Source of the DNA: CAYUQT01 sp964596165
GTDB lineage: Bacteria > Planctomycetota > Phycisphaerae > UBA1845 > JAFGLZ01
Direction of reading: 5' to 3'
DNA length: 64,000 bases
Assembly: GCA_964596165.1 (NCBI GenBank)
Contig: CAZQTW010000014.1
Span: forward strand, 36,887 to 100,886
In this document: piece after piece, positions 8,519 to 17,905 of the stretch
Position numbering within the stretch: position 1 is the stretch's first letter
Layout of the letters: each line of letters starts with the position of its first letter
Program-made: the position numbers and the translations under genes
Notes under the pieces: generated by a model
Databases searched by the model: none
What the model saw: the letters and a program-made list of their open reading frames with translations, nothing else
What the model was told of the DNA's origin: nothing

Positions 8519-11500
8519 CTAATCAGGCAGTCGGATCTTGCTCAATTCCTTAGGCAAATCCTTGCTCGCATCAAAGGCTCGCATGCGGAAGCGATAGGAG
8601 TGCGCCGCCGGTTTGATGCGGTATTCCTCATGCGGCAGAGCGCCCCAACTGTCGTCACCGCCGACACCCATCTGTTTCAGGTCGAGGTTGATCGTCACGA
8701 AGTCTTGATGCGGGATCTGGTAGGGGTGCTTCATGCCCTCCAGGTCTTCGGTCTTGTACGGTAAGGCATTGACGCTCAACCGTGGCATGCCGACCGCCAG
8801 CAGGCCTACTCCCTTTCCGCCCGTCAGCGCCATCCAACGGACGTCGACCTTATTGCCCGATTCGCCGGGTTCCGAATAGTCCGCGAAGAACTGGTCGTCG
8901 ACCTTTCCCGAATACAGTCCGACGCGGGCATCGTCGCGGTCACAATACGTTTCGTGCGGACCTCGGCCGAACCAACTCACCGTATCCAAGCCGGCCGCCG
9001 GTGCCGAGGCCATCTGCATCCCGAACCTCGGCAATTCCGGCAGGTTCTTCGGGCCGGGCGCGAATCTGCCTTCGACCACGACATCGCCTGATCCAAAGAA
9101 ACGGTACGTCATCTGGTAGGTGGACTCCACCGCCGGCAGGTCCGCGGCCACGTTGACCTCAACCTCCTGGGCGGACACCTCTCTCACGCCCGCATCCTTG
9201 AGCTTCCACTCTCTACCCGCGTGACGCCAGATGCCCAGACGCCTGGGCATATCGTTGCCTCGGTCGTTGTCGATGGGGGCCCGCCAGAAGTGTGGCCGCA
9301 ACGGGGCGCCGATCAATTCCGTTCCCTTGTACTGCCAGGAGGTCAGCAACCCCGACGTCATATCCAGCGTCCACACGGTCTCGCCGGCGGTGATCGTCGT
9401 TTGGTCACCCTTCCGTTCCAGCCTGACCGGGGGCATCTCGGCTGTCGCCCGCACTTTTGCAGGGACCTCGATCGGCAGCTTGAACTGTTCCCACGCCTGC
9501 TCGAAGCCCTGCTTGGCCCATGGCGTGTCTTGCTTCAATCGGAACGATAGGTCCAGGAAATACTCCACGCCGGGTTCGGGTGAAATGGCCTTGAAGGGCA
9601 CTTGAATCACCTTGCTTTCGCGAGGGGCCAACTTCAGATCGTCGAGTCGGCCCTCCTGGATGACTCTGTCGTCGGCCATGATCCGCCATAGGCAGATCAG
9701 CAGATCCTCCAGGTGGGTGAAGTCGTGCCAGTTCTTGATCTCGATCTTTCCTTGTGCCGGATCGACCGGTTTGGCGTGCACGTACTGATAGCACTTTTTC
9801 ACCTGGTACAGCCCCGGATGGGGAGCGCGATCCGGACTCACCAGGCCGTTGCAGCAGAAGTTGTCGTCGCTGGGCGTGCCCGGAGGTCCGAAACAGCCCC
9901 CGTAAGCCCAGAAGTAACCTCTTTCTGCTCCGGGTCCTGTCCATGAGCCGGACGGCTTGGAATCCCTGATGTCCGCATGGAGGACCAACGCGTCTTTCTC
10001 CTGCTTGTCCGGGTTCGAGATTTCCTTTTCATTCAGCGCGCGACCGTAAATGCGTACGTCGCGAATGAGTGCATTGGAGAACCGCGTGGGATGCTCAGGG
10101 TCAATTCCGATCCCGAGCGGGAAGCGATTCGTAGCGATCTTGCCGTCGAATGCCTTGGCCTCTCCCTTCTTGCCGTCGATGTAGACGCGGACCTCGCGGC
10201 CGTCGAATACCCCCGTCAGCCGGTGCCATTGGCCGTACCACTCCTTCGGCAACGACGCCGCGGCGGTGATCCTCTCGCCCGATGCTCGCGATCGGACAAA
10301 GAATTCCACCTTCTGGCCCGCCTGCTTGATTCCGTACTGGCTGTCTCCCTTGGCCACATAGGGAGCGGCGTAGGACGGCTTCAATGGTTTGACGCACACC
10401 TCGACGGTCAACGGCCCGGTCACGTCGAAACGAGGGTCGGGCGGAAACAGGGCGTAGCCACGCGTCATCTCACCGTCTGCCAGTTCGCCGTGGAACAACC
10501 CTTCCATGCCGTTGGGTCCGTGGTCCTTGATGACGTATCGCGGGGGCAAGGGCTTGCGGAGACCCTGATCCACCCAGTCCCAGACGAACGCGCCCTGGAG
10601 GTGCTTCTTGGAATAGATGAGCTCCCAGTACTTCCACATGTTGCCCGACGAGTTGCCCATTGCGTGGGCGTACTCGCACAGGATGTACGGTCGCGTTTGC
10701 GGCTTGCTCGCGTATTCCGCCAACTGGTGCGGCCGCGCGTACATCGGGCAGACAATGTCTGTCGCCGGGTCCAGTTCCGCCCGTTCATAGTGGACAGGCC
10801 GGCTCGGATCGCGCTCCTTGATCCACTTCGACGTCGCCTGAAAATTCGGTCCGAAGCCGGCCTCGTTGCCCAGCGACCAGATGATGACCGACGGATGGTT
10901 TTTGTCCCGCTCGACCATGCGGATCGTACGATCCATGTGAGCGGCGAGCCATTCCGGCTTCTTCGCCAGCGATGCCGGCCCATAGCCCATGCCGTGCGAT
11001 TCAATGTTGGCCTCGTCGATCAGATAGATGCCGTAGCGATCGCACAGGTCGTACCAGATGGGCTGGTTGGGGTAATGGCACGTGCGGACCGCATTAAGAT
11101 TGTGCTGCTTCATGAGCAGGATGTCCTTGATCATGGAATCGACGGTGATCGCCTGGCCACGATCCGGCTCGTGCTCGTGACGGTTGGTGCCCTTGAGCAG
11201 GACCGCGCGGCCATTGACCAGCAGCTCTCCGTCCTTGATTCGGACGGTACGAAACCCGACATTGCAGGGTATGACTTCGGTCACCTTGCCATTTCCGTCC
11301 TGGAGCGTCAGGAGGAGCCTGTAGAGGACGGGATGCTCGGCGGACCACTTGGCCGGGTCTTCCACCTTCGCCGTGAAATCCAAAGCCGTTTCCTTGCCGG
11401 CTTCGACGGTTACCGACTGCGACAACGGTGCAAAGACCGCTTTACCCGCAGCGTTCTCGAGCGAGAGTGCCAGCGTCACGGACGAGGACTCGCCTCCCCA

Positions 11501-12307
11501 ATTGCGGACCCATGCCCTTACGCGTAGCTCCGCATCGCGGTACTGATCGTCCAGATCCGTGCTGACCTGAAAATCGCGAATGTGTGTGTTCGGCGCGGCG
11601 AACAGTGAAACGTCACGGAAGATTCCGCTGATTTTCCAGAAGTCTTGATCCTCAAGGTAAGAGCCGTCCGACCAGCGATAGACCTCGACGGCCAGTGAGT
11701 TTTCACCGTCCTTGACATGCGGCGTAATGTTGAAGTCGGCCGTCGTGCGGCTGTCTTTGCCCATCCCAACCTTCTGACCGTTGACCCACACGTAATAGGC
11801 CGATGCGACGCCCTCAAACCGCAGGAAAACCTGCCGGCCCTTCCAGGCCTCCGGGAGGATGAACCTTGTGCGGTACGAGCCCACGGGGTTGTCGTCCGCG
11901 GGGACAAACGGAGGTTTGGCGGGGAATGGATAGGGAACATTCGTGTAGATCGGTACGCCGTAACCCTGGGTCTCCATGTTGGCCGGTACCGGAATGGTCT
12001 TCCACCCCCTGTCGTCGAAGTCGGAGCGGAAAAAATCCGTCGGCCGATCCGAAGGCTTCGGGACCCAATGGAACTTCCACTGACCGTTGAGCGAGAGGAA
12101 GTAGGGCGATCCCGCGGGTTCTCCCTGTCGGGCCGAGGCCTCATCGGCGTAGATGATCCTCACGGCCGTCGGGGCTTCCTTATTGATGCTGGTGATTTGG
12201 GGGTTCTCCCAATCAGGCCGCGGCTCAGCCGCCATGGTCGAGTCGGCCAGCTTGGATGCGATGCTCAGGAGAATGATTCCGGTTTGTAATCGATGCAAGT
12301 CGGTCAT
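8519..12307 (-). CDS. lacZ: GH2 beta-galactosidase (LacZ type) with LamG-like insert
   Basis: Large exported glycoside hydrolase of 1262 aa. The start at 12307 has GAGGA at good spacing and yields an N-terminal hydrophobic leader; an open frame continues upstream to 12472 without support. Domain order: GH2 sugar-binding jelly roll (about 60-230), immunoglobulin-like domain, catalytic TIM barrel with acid/base Glu482 (SLGNEAGFG) and nucleophile Glu545 (ILCEYAHAMGNS), a LamG/concanavalin-like domain at about 605-765 (FDVTGPLTVEVCVKP to RDVRIYGRALNEKE), then domain 4 and the C-terminal Bgal_small_N supersandwich (about 960-1255, with FWRAPIDNDRG). It should release terminal beta-galactosides; the inserted domain probably binds glycan. 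Its 5' end faces the sugar-acid operon. Confidence 0.9.
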   Translation of the reverse strand: MTDLHRLQTGIILLSIASKLADSTMAAEPRPDWENPQITSINKEAPTAVRIIYADEASARQGEPAGSPYFLSLNGQWKFHWVPKPSDRPTDFFRSDFDDRGWKTIPVPANMETQGYGVPIYTNVPYPFPAKPPFVPADDNPVGSYRTRFILPEAWKGRQVFLRFEGVASAYYVWVNGQKVGMGKDSRTTADFNITPHVKDGENSLAVEVYRWSDGSYLEDQDFWKISGIFRDVSLFAAPNTHIRDFQVSTDLDDQYRDAELRVRAWVRNWGGESSSVTLALSLENAAGKAVFAPLSQSVTVEAGKETALDFTAKVEDPAKWSAEHPVLYRLLLTLQDGNGKVTEVIPCNVGFRTVRIKDGELLVNGRAVLLKGTNRHEHEPDRGQAITVDSMIKDILLMKQHNLNAVRTCHYPNQPIWYDLCDRYGIYLIDEANIESHGMGYGPASLAKKPEWLAAHMDRTIRMVERDKNHPSVIIWSLGNEAGFGPNFQATSKWIKERDPSRPVHYERAELDPATDIVCPMYARPHQLAEYASKPQTRPYILCEYAHAMGNSSGNMWKYWELIYSKKHLQGAFVWDWVDQGLRKPLPPRYVIKDHGPNGMEGLFHGELADGEMTRGYALFPPDPRFDVTGPLTVEVCVKPLKPSYAAPYVAKGDSQYGIKQAGQKVEFFVRSRASGERITAAASLPKEWYGQWHRLTGVFDGREVRVYIDGKKGEAKAFDGKIATNRFPLGIGIDPEHPTRFSNALIRDVRIYGRALNEKEISNPDKQEKDALVLHADIRDSKPSGSWTGPGAERGYFWAYGGCFGPPGTPSDDNFCCNGLVSPDRAPHPGLYQVKKCYQYVHAKPVDPAQGKIEIKNWHDFTHLEDLLICLWRIMADDRVIQEGRLDDLKLAPRESKVIQVPFKAISPEPGVEYFLDLSFRLKQDTPWAKQGFEQAWEQFKLPIEVPAKVRATAEMPPVRLERKGDQTTITAGETVWTLDMTSGLLTSWQYKGTELIGAPLRPHFWRAPIDNDRGNDMPRRLGIWRHAGREWKLKDAGVREVSAQEVEVNVAADLPAVESTYQMTYRFFGSGDVVVEGRFAPGPKNLPELPRFGMQMASAPAAGLDTVSWFGRGPHETYCDRDDARVGLYSGKVDDQFFADYSEPGESGNKVDVRWMALTGGKGVGLLAVGMPRLSVNALPYKTEDLEGMKHPYQIPHQDFVTINLDLKQMGVGGDDSWGALPHEEYRIKPAAHSYRFRMRAFDASKDLPKELSKIRLPD

Positions 12308-12461
12308 GGACGTTCCTCTTCGACGGAGTTGTACGTTTGCGTTGGCCGGCAAGGCCGGCGCCCGATTCGCATCAAGGTACCTGAGTCCCTCGGAACTGAA
12401 AAGGGCCAGCAGCCTTACGTGGAGCCCCACCATACCAAGGCATTCCGAAACGTCTTTCCGC

Positions 12462-12489
12462 TTGACACGCACCGGCGACTAATTATCAT
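12462..12489 (+). promoter_or_regulatory. Predicted sigma70-type promoter for the sugar-acid operon
   Basis: TTGACA at 12462-12467 is followed after 16 nt by TATCAT at 12484-12489, within an AT-rich patch in an otherwise GC-rich region. TATAAT at 12489-12494 is an alternative -10 element, but with 21-nt spacing. The site is about 170 nt upstream of the first operon gene. Confidence 0.45.
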
Positions 12490-12539
12490 ATAATATGCTA
12501 TATTCCAGCGGGCGGATTGAGGGGCCCGGACGGTGGTGC

Positions 12540-12556
12540 CGGTCTTTGCAAGACCG
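12540..12556 (+). promoter_or_regulatory. Perfect stem-loop in the operon leader
   Basis: A 7-bp perfect inverted repeat (CGGTCTT and AAGACCG) with a 3-nt loop sits about 50 nt downstream of the predicted promoter and 100 nt before the first gene. It could be an operator or an RNA element. No regulator gene is adjacent. Confidence 0.35.
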
Positions 12557-12657
12557 TGGAAAGTCGTCCTATCCCCGTGGGGTCGCAATCGATACTATCA
12601 CCGGCCTGAGGTGATGTGTTTTGTTTGGGTCCAAGGACACGCGAGGAAACGCCAGCC

Positions 12658-13641
12658 ATGATCAAGGTCGCCATTACCGACTACACATTCGACACGCTCG
12701 ACATCGAGAGGGGCATTCTCGAACCGCTCGGCTGTAAGGTTGTGGGTCGTCGGTGCAAGACGCCGGCGGAGCTGATCGAGCTGACTTCGGATGCGGATCA
12801 CGTCATCACGCAGTTTGCCCCGGTGAATGCCGAGGTCGTCAAGGCGATGACCAAGGCCCGGGTGATTGTTCGCTACGGCATCGGCGTCGACAACGTCGAC
12901 CTCGAGGCGGCTCGGGAAAAGGGAATTCCGGTCTGCAACGTGCCGGATTACTGTATCGACGAAGTGGCGGATCACACCCTGGCGTTCATCCTGGCATCCA
13001 CGCGGGGTATTGTTCCGAACGATGCCACCATCCGCAAGGGAAAGTGGGGGCTGGCGGTCGCATTGCCCGCCATGAAGACACTGCGCGATCTGACCGTCGG
13101 CGTCATCGGGTTCGGGCGGATCGGTCGTGAGGTTGTCCGACGGCTCGTCGCGTTCAAGTGTTGCGTGCTGGTTCGCGATCCGGTGGTGTCGGCTTCGGAG
13201 ATCCAACGGGAGGGCGGAAAGCCGGCCGAACTGGACCGCCTTCTTGCCGAAAGCGACGTCATCACGCTTCACTGCCCTTCGGTCCCCGAAGCGCGCGGCA
13301 TCATCAACCGGCAGACCATCGCGAAGATGAAGCGGGGGGCGATACTTGTCAACGTGGGACGGGGCACGCTCGCCGATTCCGCCGCGATTGTCGAGGCGCT
13401 GGAATCGGGCCATCTGGGCGGCGTGGCCGTCGACGTCTGGGACCCGGAGCCGATTCCGGCGAACAGCCCGTTGCTCACGAGGGACAACGTGGTCGTCAGC
13501 GCTCACATTGCATCGGCCAGTGCGAAGGCCGTTCAGAAACTTCGCGAGTCGGCGGCGAACATCGCTGCCTGCTCGGTCAGGGGTGAGCCGCTGCCGAACA
13601 TCGTCAATGGCGTGACGCCCCGCGCCGGTCGGAAAGAATAG
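12658..13641 (+). CDS. D-2-hydroxyacid dehydrogenase (C-terminal-binding protein/SerA-like)
   Basis: Cytoplasmic NAD-dependent D-2-hydroxyacid dehydrogenase of 327 aa. The Rossmann motif GVIGFGRIG lies near 146-154. Catalytic elements are the Arg in VNVGRGTLAD, the Glu in WDPEPIP and the His in SAHIAS. There is no ACT domain, so it is not a typical biosynthetic SerA. The start at 12658 has GAGGAAA upstream; an in-frame extension to 12616 lacks support. It is the first gene of the operon and may oxidise or reduce a sugar-derived hydroxyacid such as glycerate. The exact substrate is unknown. Confidence 0.88.
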   Translation: MIKVAITDYTFDTLDIERGILEPLGCKVVGRRCKTPAELIELTSDADHVITQFAPVNAEVVKAMTKARVIVRYGIGVDNVDLEAAREKGIPVCNVPDYCIDEVADHTLAFILASTRGIVPNDATIRKGKWGLAVALPAMKTLRDLTVGVIGFGRIGREVVRRLVAFKCCVLVRDPVVSASEIQREGGKPAELDRLLAESDVITLHCPSVPEARGIINRQTIAKMKRGAILVNVGRGTLADSAAIVEALESGHLGGVAVDVWDPEPIPANSPLLTRDNVVVSAHIASASAKAVQKLRESAANIAACSVRGEPLPNIVNGVTPRAGRKE

Positions 13642-13715
13642 AGGAGTCCCCTGTTTCGATGCGGCTCACAGATTGCTCTGTCAAGAAGGACTTGGACAAC
13701 GAAGGTGGGGCGGCG

Positions 13716-14777
13716 ATGACCGGACGAGTATCCGTTGGGAATCTCCGAGCCTTTTGCATCGAGGCCTTCTGCAGGGTCGGCATGCGAGAAGCCGACGCGC
13801 GGACGGCCGCCGACGTTCTGGTGACGACCGACGTCCTGGGCGTGTTCACGCACGGCACGCGCAACCTGCCGAAGTATCTCCGGCGACTGCGTGCGGGGGG
13901 GCTGGACCCCAAGGCGATGCCGGAGATCGTTCGCGAAGGACCTGCATGGGCTATCGTCGACGGCCATGCGGCCATGGCGATGGTCACCGCGTGCAAGGCG
14001 ATGGAGACCGCGATCGCCAAGGCTCGGACGAGCGGTCTGGCTTACGTGGGTGCGCGAAACAGCGGCCACTTCGGTGCGGCGGGCTACTACGCGCTGATGG
14101 CGGCCCGCAACGGGATGATCGGGCTGTCGATGAGCAACGACGTCCCCAGCATGACCGCACCCGGCGCGCGCGGGCACGTCTTGGGCACCAATCCGCTGGC
14201 CGTGGCGATCCCGGCGGGCAAGGAGCATCCGATCCTGCTCGACATTGCCATGAGCACCGTGGCGGGCAGCAAGGTCTACGCCGCGGTGAGTCAGGGCAAG
14301 CCGATCCCCAACACGTGGATCGTTGACGCCGATGGAATACCGACAACCGACGGGTCCGCCTATCCGCACAAGGGTTCCATGCTTCCGATGGCCGGCCACA
14401 AGGGCTACGGCCTCGCCTTGCTGGTCGAAGTGCTGTCGTCGCTTCTTAGCGGGGCACGATGCCGATTCGAGGTCGGCAGCTGGATCTTCGACGACCCATC
14501 GGTACCAACCGGGCATGGCCACGCCTTCCTCGCTTTTGACATCGGCGCCATCGCGGGACCGGACCTGTTCAAGGATCGGGCCGACCGGATGATCCGAGAG
14601 ATTCGCGAAGCGCCCAAGGCCAAAGGCTCGGATCGCATCTTCCTGCCCGGCGAGATGGAGTTCGAAAAGATGCAGGACGCCACGGCGAATGGGATTCCGC
14701 TTCCACAGGAAGTCGTGGACGGCCTGGTGGCCGTGGCGGATGAACTGGGGTTGAACAAGGCGCTCGTGAGCGGTTGA
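13716..14777 (+). CDS. Ldh family (malate/L-lactate/2,3-diketogulonate-type) dehydrogenase
   Basis: Protein of 353 aa of the Ldh_2 (malate/L-sulfolactate/ureidoglycolate dehydrogenase) family, which uses NAD(P) in a non-Rossmann fold. Family signatures are FTHGTRNLP, RNSGHFGAAGYY with the catalytic His, LGTNPLAVAIPAG and MAGHKGYGLALLVE. The start at 13716 was chosen from the domain start and a purine-rich GGTGGGG upstream. It could interconvert a keto and hydroxy sugar acid feeding the KDG kinase encoded next. Spacing to the next gene is 84 bp. Confidence 0.88.
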   Translation: MTGRVSVGNLRAFCIEAFCRVGMREADARTAADVLVTTDVLGVFTHGTRNLPKYLRRLRAGGLDPKAMPEIVREGPAWAIVDGHAAMAMVTACKAMETAIAKARTSGLAYVGARNSGHFGAAGYYALMAARNGMIGLSMSNDVPSMTAPGARGHVLGTNPLAVAIPAGKEHPILLDIAMSTVAGSKVYAAVSQGKPIPNTWIVDADGIPTTDGSAYPHKGSMLPMAGHKGYGLALLVEVLSSLLSGARCRFEVGSWIFDDPSVPTGHGHAFLAFDIGAIAGPDLFKDRADRMIREIREAPKAKGSDRIFLPGEMEFEKMQDATANGIPLPQEVVDGLVAVADELGLNKALVSG

Positions 14778-14861
14778 TTGCGACGTCGCAAGGGTGATGG
14801 GACCTCTTTCCGAACGAAGCCGGAGCCCCCGGATTCGACACGTGGTTGTGGGGGTGACGAC

Positions 14862-15878
14862 ATGACTCCGAAAAAGAAAGCAGTCTTCTTCGGCGAGCTG
14901 TTGATGCGGTTGGGCACGAAGCAGTACGAACGGTTCGTCCAGGCCGACGAGTTTGACGTGGGATTCACCGGCGCCGAAGCCAACGCCGCGGTTGTGCTCG
15001 CGAACTTCGGAATGGAGGCGTATCTCGTCTCGAGCGTACCGGATCACGAGATCGGCCAGGCGTGCGTCAACCACATGCGCCGATTCGGCCTGAATACCGA
15101 CTTCATCCAGCGAGCGGGAAAACGGCTGGGCATCTTCTACCTGGAAACCGGTGCGTCGCAGCGGCCGTCGAAGGTCATTTACGACCGCGCGGGCAGCTCC
15201 ATTACGGAACTGAAGGTGGGCGATCTGGACTGGGATGCGATCTTGGCGGGCAAGGACTGGTTCCACTTTTGCGGAACGGCTCCCGCGCTGGCCGACACCG
15301 TGGCCGAGGTGGTTCAAGACGCCTGCCAACGGGCCAAGAAGGCCGGGCTGACAGTGAGCTGCGATCTGAACTACCGCCGGATGCTCTGGCCGCCCGACAA
15401 GGCCGGACGTGTCATGACGCGGCTGATGGAGTGGGTCGATGTGCTCATCGCCAACGAGGAGCACAGCCGGGAGATCTTGGGTGTCGAGCCCAAGGCGGTC
15501 GCGTCCGGTGCCGACCGCGACGAGGATGTGGCGCATCAGCTCTGTGCCCGCTTTGGCCTGAAATACGCGGCCATCACGTCTCGGACGGGGCAGTCATCGT
15601 CCGACACGGCTTGGTCGGCGGTTTTGTGTGGGGCGGGGGCGTGCCACCGGAGCAAGGAATACCGGATCCATGTGGTGGATCGCGTCGGTGCGGGCGATGC
15701 CTTCTCCGGCGGGCTGATCTATGGGCTTCTATCGGGCATGACGCCGCAAGAGACAGTTGAGCTGGCCGTTGCCGTGTCCTGCCTTAAGCATACGGTTCAT
15801 GGCGATTTCAACCACGTGTCACTCGACGAGGTTCGCGCGCTCCTGGCGGGTCAAGGCCTCGGAAGGGTGCAGCGATAG
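14862..15878 (+). CDS. kdgK: 2-keto-3-deoxygluconate kinase (PfkB family)
   Basis: PfkB-type sugar kinase of 338 aa, predicted to phosphorylate 2-keto-3-deoxygluconate to KDPG. It shows the N-terminal FFGELLMRL start, the substrate-binding FTGAEANAAVVLANFG, the SCDLNYRRMLW segment typical of KDG kinases, and the PfkB signature 2 DRVGAGDAFSGGL with catalytic Asp near residue 280. The start at 14862 follows GTGGGGG. A KDPG aldolase gene follows directly, which supports the assignment. Confidence 0.9.
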   Translation: MTPKKKAVFFGELLMRLGTKQYERFVQADEFDVGFTGAEANAAVVLANFGMEAYLVSSVPDHEIGQACVNHMRRFGLNTDFIQRAGKRLGIFYLETGASQRPSKVIYDRAGSSITELKVGDLDWDAILAGKDWFHFCGTAPALADTVAEVVQDACQRAKKAGLTVSCDLNYRRMLWPPDKAGRVMTRLMEWVDVLIANEEHSREILGVEPKAVASGADRDEDVAHQLCARFGLKYAAITSRTGQSSSDTAWSAVLCGAGACHRSKEYRIHVVDRVGAGDAFSGGLIYGLLSGMTPQETVELAVAVSCLKHTVHGDFNHVSLDEVRALLAGQGLGRVQR

Positions 15879-15891
15879 CTACCGGAGAGTG

Positions 15892-15930
15892 CGGGGCCCC
15901 AGGATCGGGCGGGTGTACCGGTGGGCCCCG
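15892..15930 (+). promoter_or_regulatory. Intercistronic GC stem-loop between kdgK and eda
   Basis: An 8-bp perfect inverted repeat (CGGGGCCC at 15892-15899 and GGGCCCCG at 15923-15930) with a 23-nt loop lies between the kinase stop and the aldolase start. It is followed by only three T residues, so it is more likely an mRNA stability or attenuation element than a full terminator. Confidence 0.35.
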
Positions 15931-15961
15931 GATTTGTGCCCTCCAAGAAAGGGGATCATTG

Positions 15962-16600
15962 ATGAGTAGTCACCCGACGATCATCGACCGGATGTGCGAC
16001 ATCCGCGTCGTCCCGGTCTTTAGAACCGACCGGACGGACAAGCTGATCCCGGCCTCCAAGGCGTACTGTGAAGGCGGCATGAAGGTCGTCGAGTATACGA
16101 TGACCATGCCGGACGCCCTGAAGTGGATCGAGAAGGCCAGGGCCGAGCTTCCTGCCGACGCGAGGCTCGGCGCGGGGACGGTTCTCGATCCGGAAACGGC
16201 TCGCCTGGCGATCCTGGCCGGCGCCCAGTTCATCGTCTCACCCGGTCTGGCGCCGAAGGTCATCGAGACGTGCCATCGATACGGCATCCCGGTGGTACCC
16301 GGTGCGATGACTCCCTCCGAGATCATGCAGGCGCTGGATTTCGGCGTCGACCTGATCAAGGTCTTTCCGGCCAATATCGGATTACCCTACTTCGGCGACT
16401 TGGTCGCGCCGTTTCCGCAGGTTCGGTTCATCGCCGCGGGCGGTCCGATTCCGTCGGATCTGGCGAAACAGTATTTCGCGGCCGGCGCGAGTGCGGTGAC
16501 GGTCGCGGGTCAGGGGCTCGACAAAGAGGCCTTTGAGGCCGGCGATTTCCGCGCGTTGACGGGCACGGTGAAACGGTACTTGTCGGCACTCTGCGTATAG
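15962..16600 (+). CDS. eda: KDPG/KHG aldolase
   Basis: Class I aldolase of 212 aa that splits 2-keto-3-deoxy-6-phosphogluconate to pyruvate and glyceraldehyde 3-phosphate. Motifs: VVPVFRTD start region, VVEYTMTM with the catalytic Glu, LGAGTVLDPE, FIVSPGL, PVVPGAMTPSE, LIKVFPAN with the Schiff-base Lys, and FIAAGGP. The ATG at 15962 follows AAAGGGG. The neighbouring KDG kinase completes the lower Entner-Doudoroff step. The pyruvate made could feed the 2-oxoacid dehydrogenase encoded downstream. Confidence 0.92.
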   Translation: MSSHPTIIDRMCDIRVVPVFRTDRTDKLIPASKAYCEGGMKVVEYTMTMPDALKWIEKARAELPADARLGAGTVLDPETARLAILAGAQFIVSPGLAPKVIETCHRYGIPVVPGAMTPSEIMQALDFGVDLIKVFPANIGLPYFGDLVAPFPQVRFIAAGGPIPSDLAKQYFAAGASAVTVAGQGLDKEAFEAGDFRALTGTVKRYLSALCV

Positions 16601-16628
16601 GCCGGCGCCGTGGCGAATGGAGCCTATC

Positions 16629-17807
16629 ATGGCCAAGAAGACGAAAACGGCAGGAAAGGCTGACTTCCTGAAGCTACCGCTCCACGAGATGGAATCGATC
16701 GTAGCGCGTTTCGAACAGCGCCTCCACGAGGCCCAGAAGAAGGCCCCGCCCAGCAAGGAATGGGTGAGAAAGGCCCTTCGACGGCAGGGCGCCGCCCGCT
16801 GCCCCATTCGGATCAAGCGCCACTCGTTGGACGTGGTCATCAAGTACGGCGACACCTTTGCCGACCTGTTCTGCGAGTTTCCGGACGACGTGGTTTGCGT
16901 CGCGCCTTATGACATCACGATGGGCTACCAGCCGCCCGACAAGCCGAACCGCATCAATCCGGTGAAGGCGCTGATGACGGAGGCCCAATGGACCGACGAA
17001 TGGGGCACGACATGGGGCCATGCGTACGGCGGCGTAGGCGCCACGCCGGTGGATCACCCGCTCAAAGACTGGTCGCAACTCGACGACTATCTGGCCCAAT
17101 GCGTGCCCGATCCCAACGCCCCCGGCCGCCTCGACGAGGCCAAACGTATCATCGACATGCATCGTGACTCCAAGTATTGCGTGGGCCTGGTCCAATTGAC
17201 TCTTTTCGAACGGATGCACGCGTTGCGGGGCATGGAACAGCTTTTCATGGATTTCTGCATGAACGAGGTCGAAGTGGATCGTCTGAGCGAGGTCCTTACG
17301 GAGTACATGATCCAACTTGTCCGTGCCTGGGCGAAACTCGGCGCCGATGCCCTCCTGTTCACCGACGATTGGGGGACGCAGAAGTCCCTGATGATCGGCG
17401 TCGATATGTGGAAAAGGTTCTTTGAGAGACCGTACCGACGGATCTTCGGCGAGGTTCACCGACACGGCATGGATGTGATCTTCCACAGTTGCGGTAACGT
17501 CACGGACATCGTCTCGCATCTCATCGACGTCGGCGTGGACGTGGTCGATCCCATCCAGCCGGGGGCGATGAACCCGAGCGAGATCGGGCATCGGTTCGGC
17601 GGCACGGTCGGTTTTTCGGGTGGGATTGACGACCAGCTTCTGGCGGTCTATACGCCTCGGCAATTGAAGGACGAGGTCCGCAAGACCATCGACACGCTCG
17701 GCAAGCCATACGGCAACGCGTACTTGGCCGGGCCGGCAAACATCTTGACGCCGGAGATTCCGCTGGAGAACCTTCGAGCGCTTTTCGAGGCGTGTCACGA
17801 GCAGTAG
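16629..17807 (+). CDS. URO-D family protein (uroporphyrinogen decarboxylase/methyltransferase-like)
   Basis: Protein of 392 aa with the URO-D TIM barrel. C-terminal signatures such as GADALLFTDDWG, VIFHSCGN (a His-x-Cys candidate zinc site as in MtaA-like corrinoid methyltransferases), VDVVDPIQPGAM and FSGGID are clear. An N-terminal basic/helical extension of about 50 residues precedes the barrel. The start at 16629 has GGAG upstream; a start 12 nt earlier is possible. It is more likely a methyltransferase-type paralogue than a haem enzyme, given its place in a sugar-acid operon. No corrinoid protein gene is nearby. Confidence 0.8.
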   Translation: MAKKTKTAGKADFLKLPLHEMESIVARFEQRLHEAQKKAPPSKEWVRKALRRQGAARCPIRIKRHSLDVVIKYGDTFADLFCEFPDDVVCVAPYDITMGYQPPDKPNRINPVKALMTEAQWTDEWGTTWGHAYGGVGATPVDHPLKDWSQLDDYLAQCVPDPNAPGRLDEAKRIIDMHRDSKYCVGLVQLTLFERMHALRGMEQLFMDFCMNEVEVDRLSEVLTEYMIQLVRAWAKLGADALLFTDDWGTQKSLMIGVDMWKRFFERPYRRIFGEVHRHGMDVIFHSCGNVTDIVSHLIDVGVDVVDPIQPGAMNPSEIGHRFGGTVGFSGGIDDQLLAVYTPRQLKDEVRKTIDTLGKPYGNAYLAGPANILTPEIPLENLRALFEACHEQ

Positions 17808-17905
17808 GGGTCGCACGCATCTCGCCCGCCGTGGCGATGACAACACGAGCGGGCGAAACGTTCGTACCCGGACAGGGCATGGCGCTTTTCAAGGAGATAC
17901 GCAGA

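Noticed and set aside
9977..11527. 516-residue plus-strand frame
   Set aside because: Lies inside the beta-galactosidase gene on the other strand, which has catalytic motifs; the shadow frame has none.
13533..15536. 667-residue open frame on the minus strand
   Set aside because: It is antisense to three well-supported operon genes, and its translation is low-complexity Arg/His-rich with no family features.
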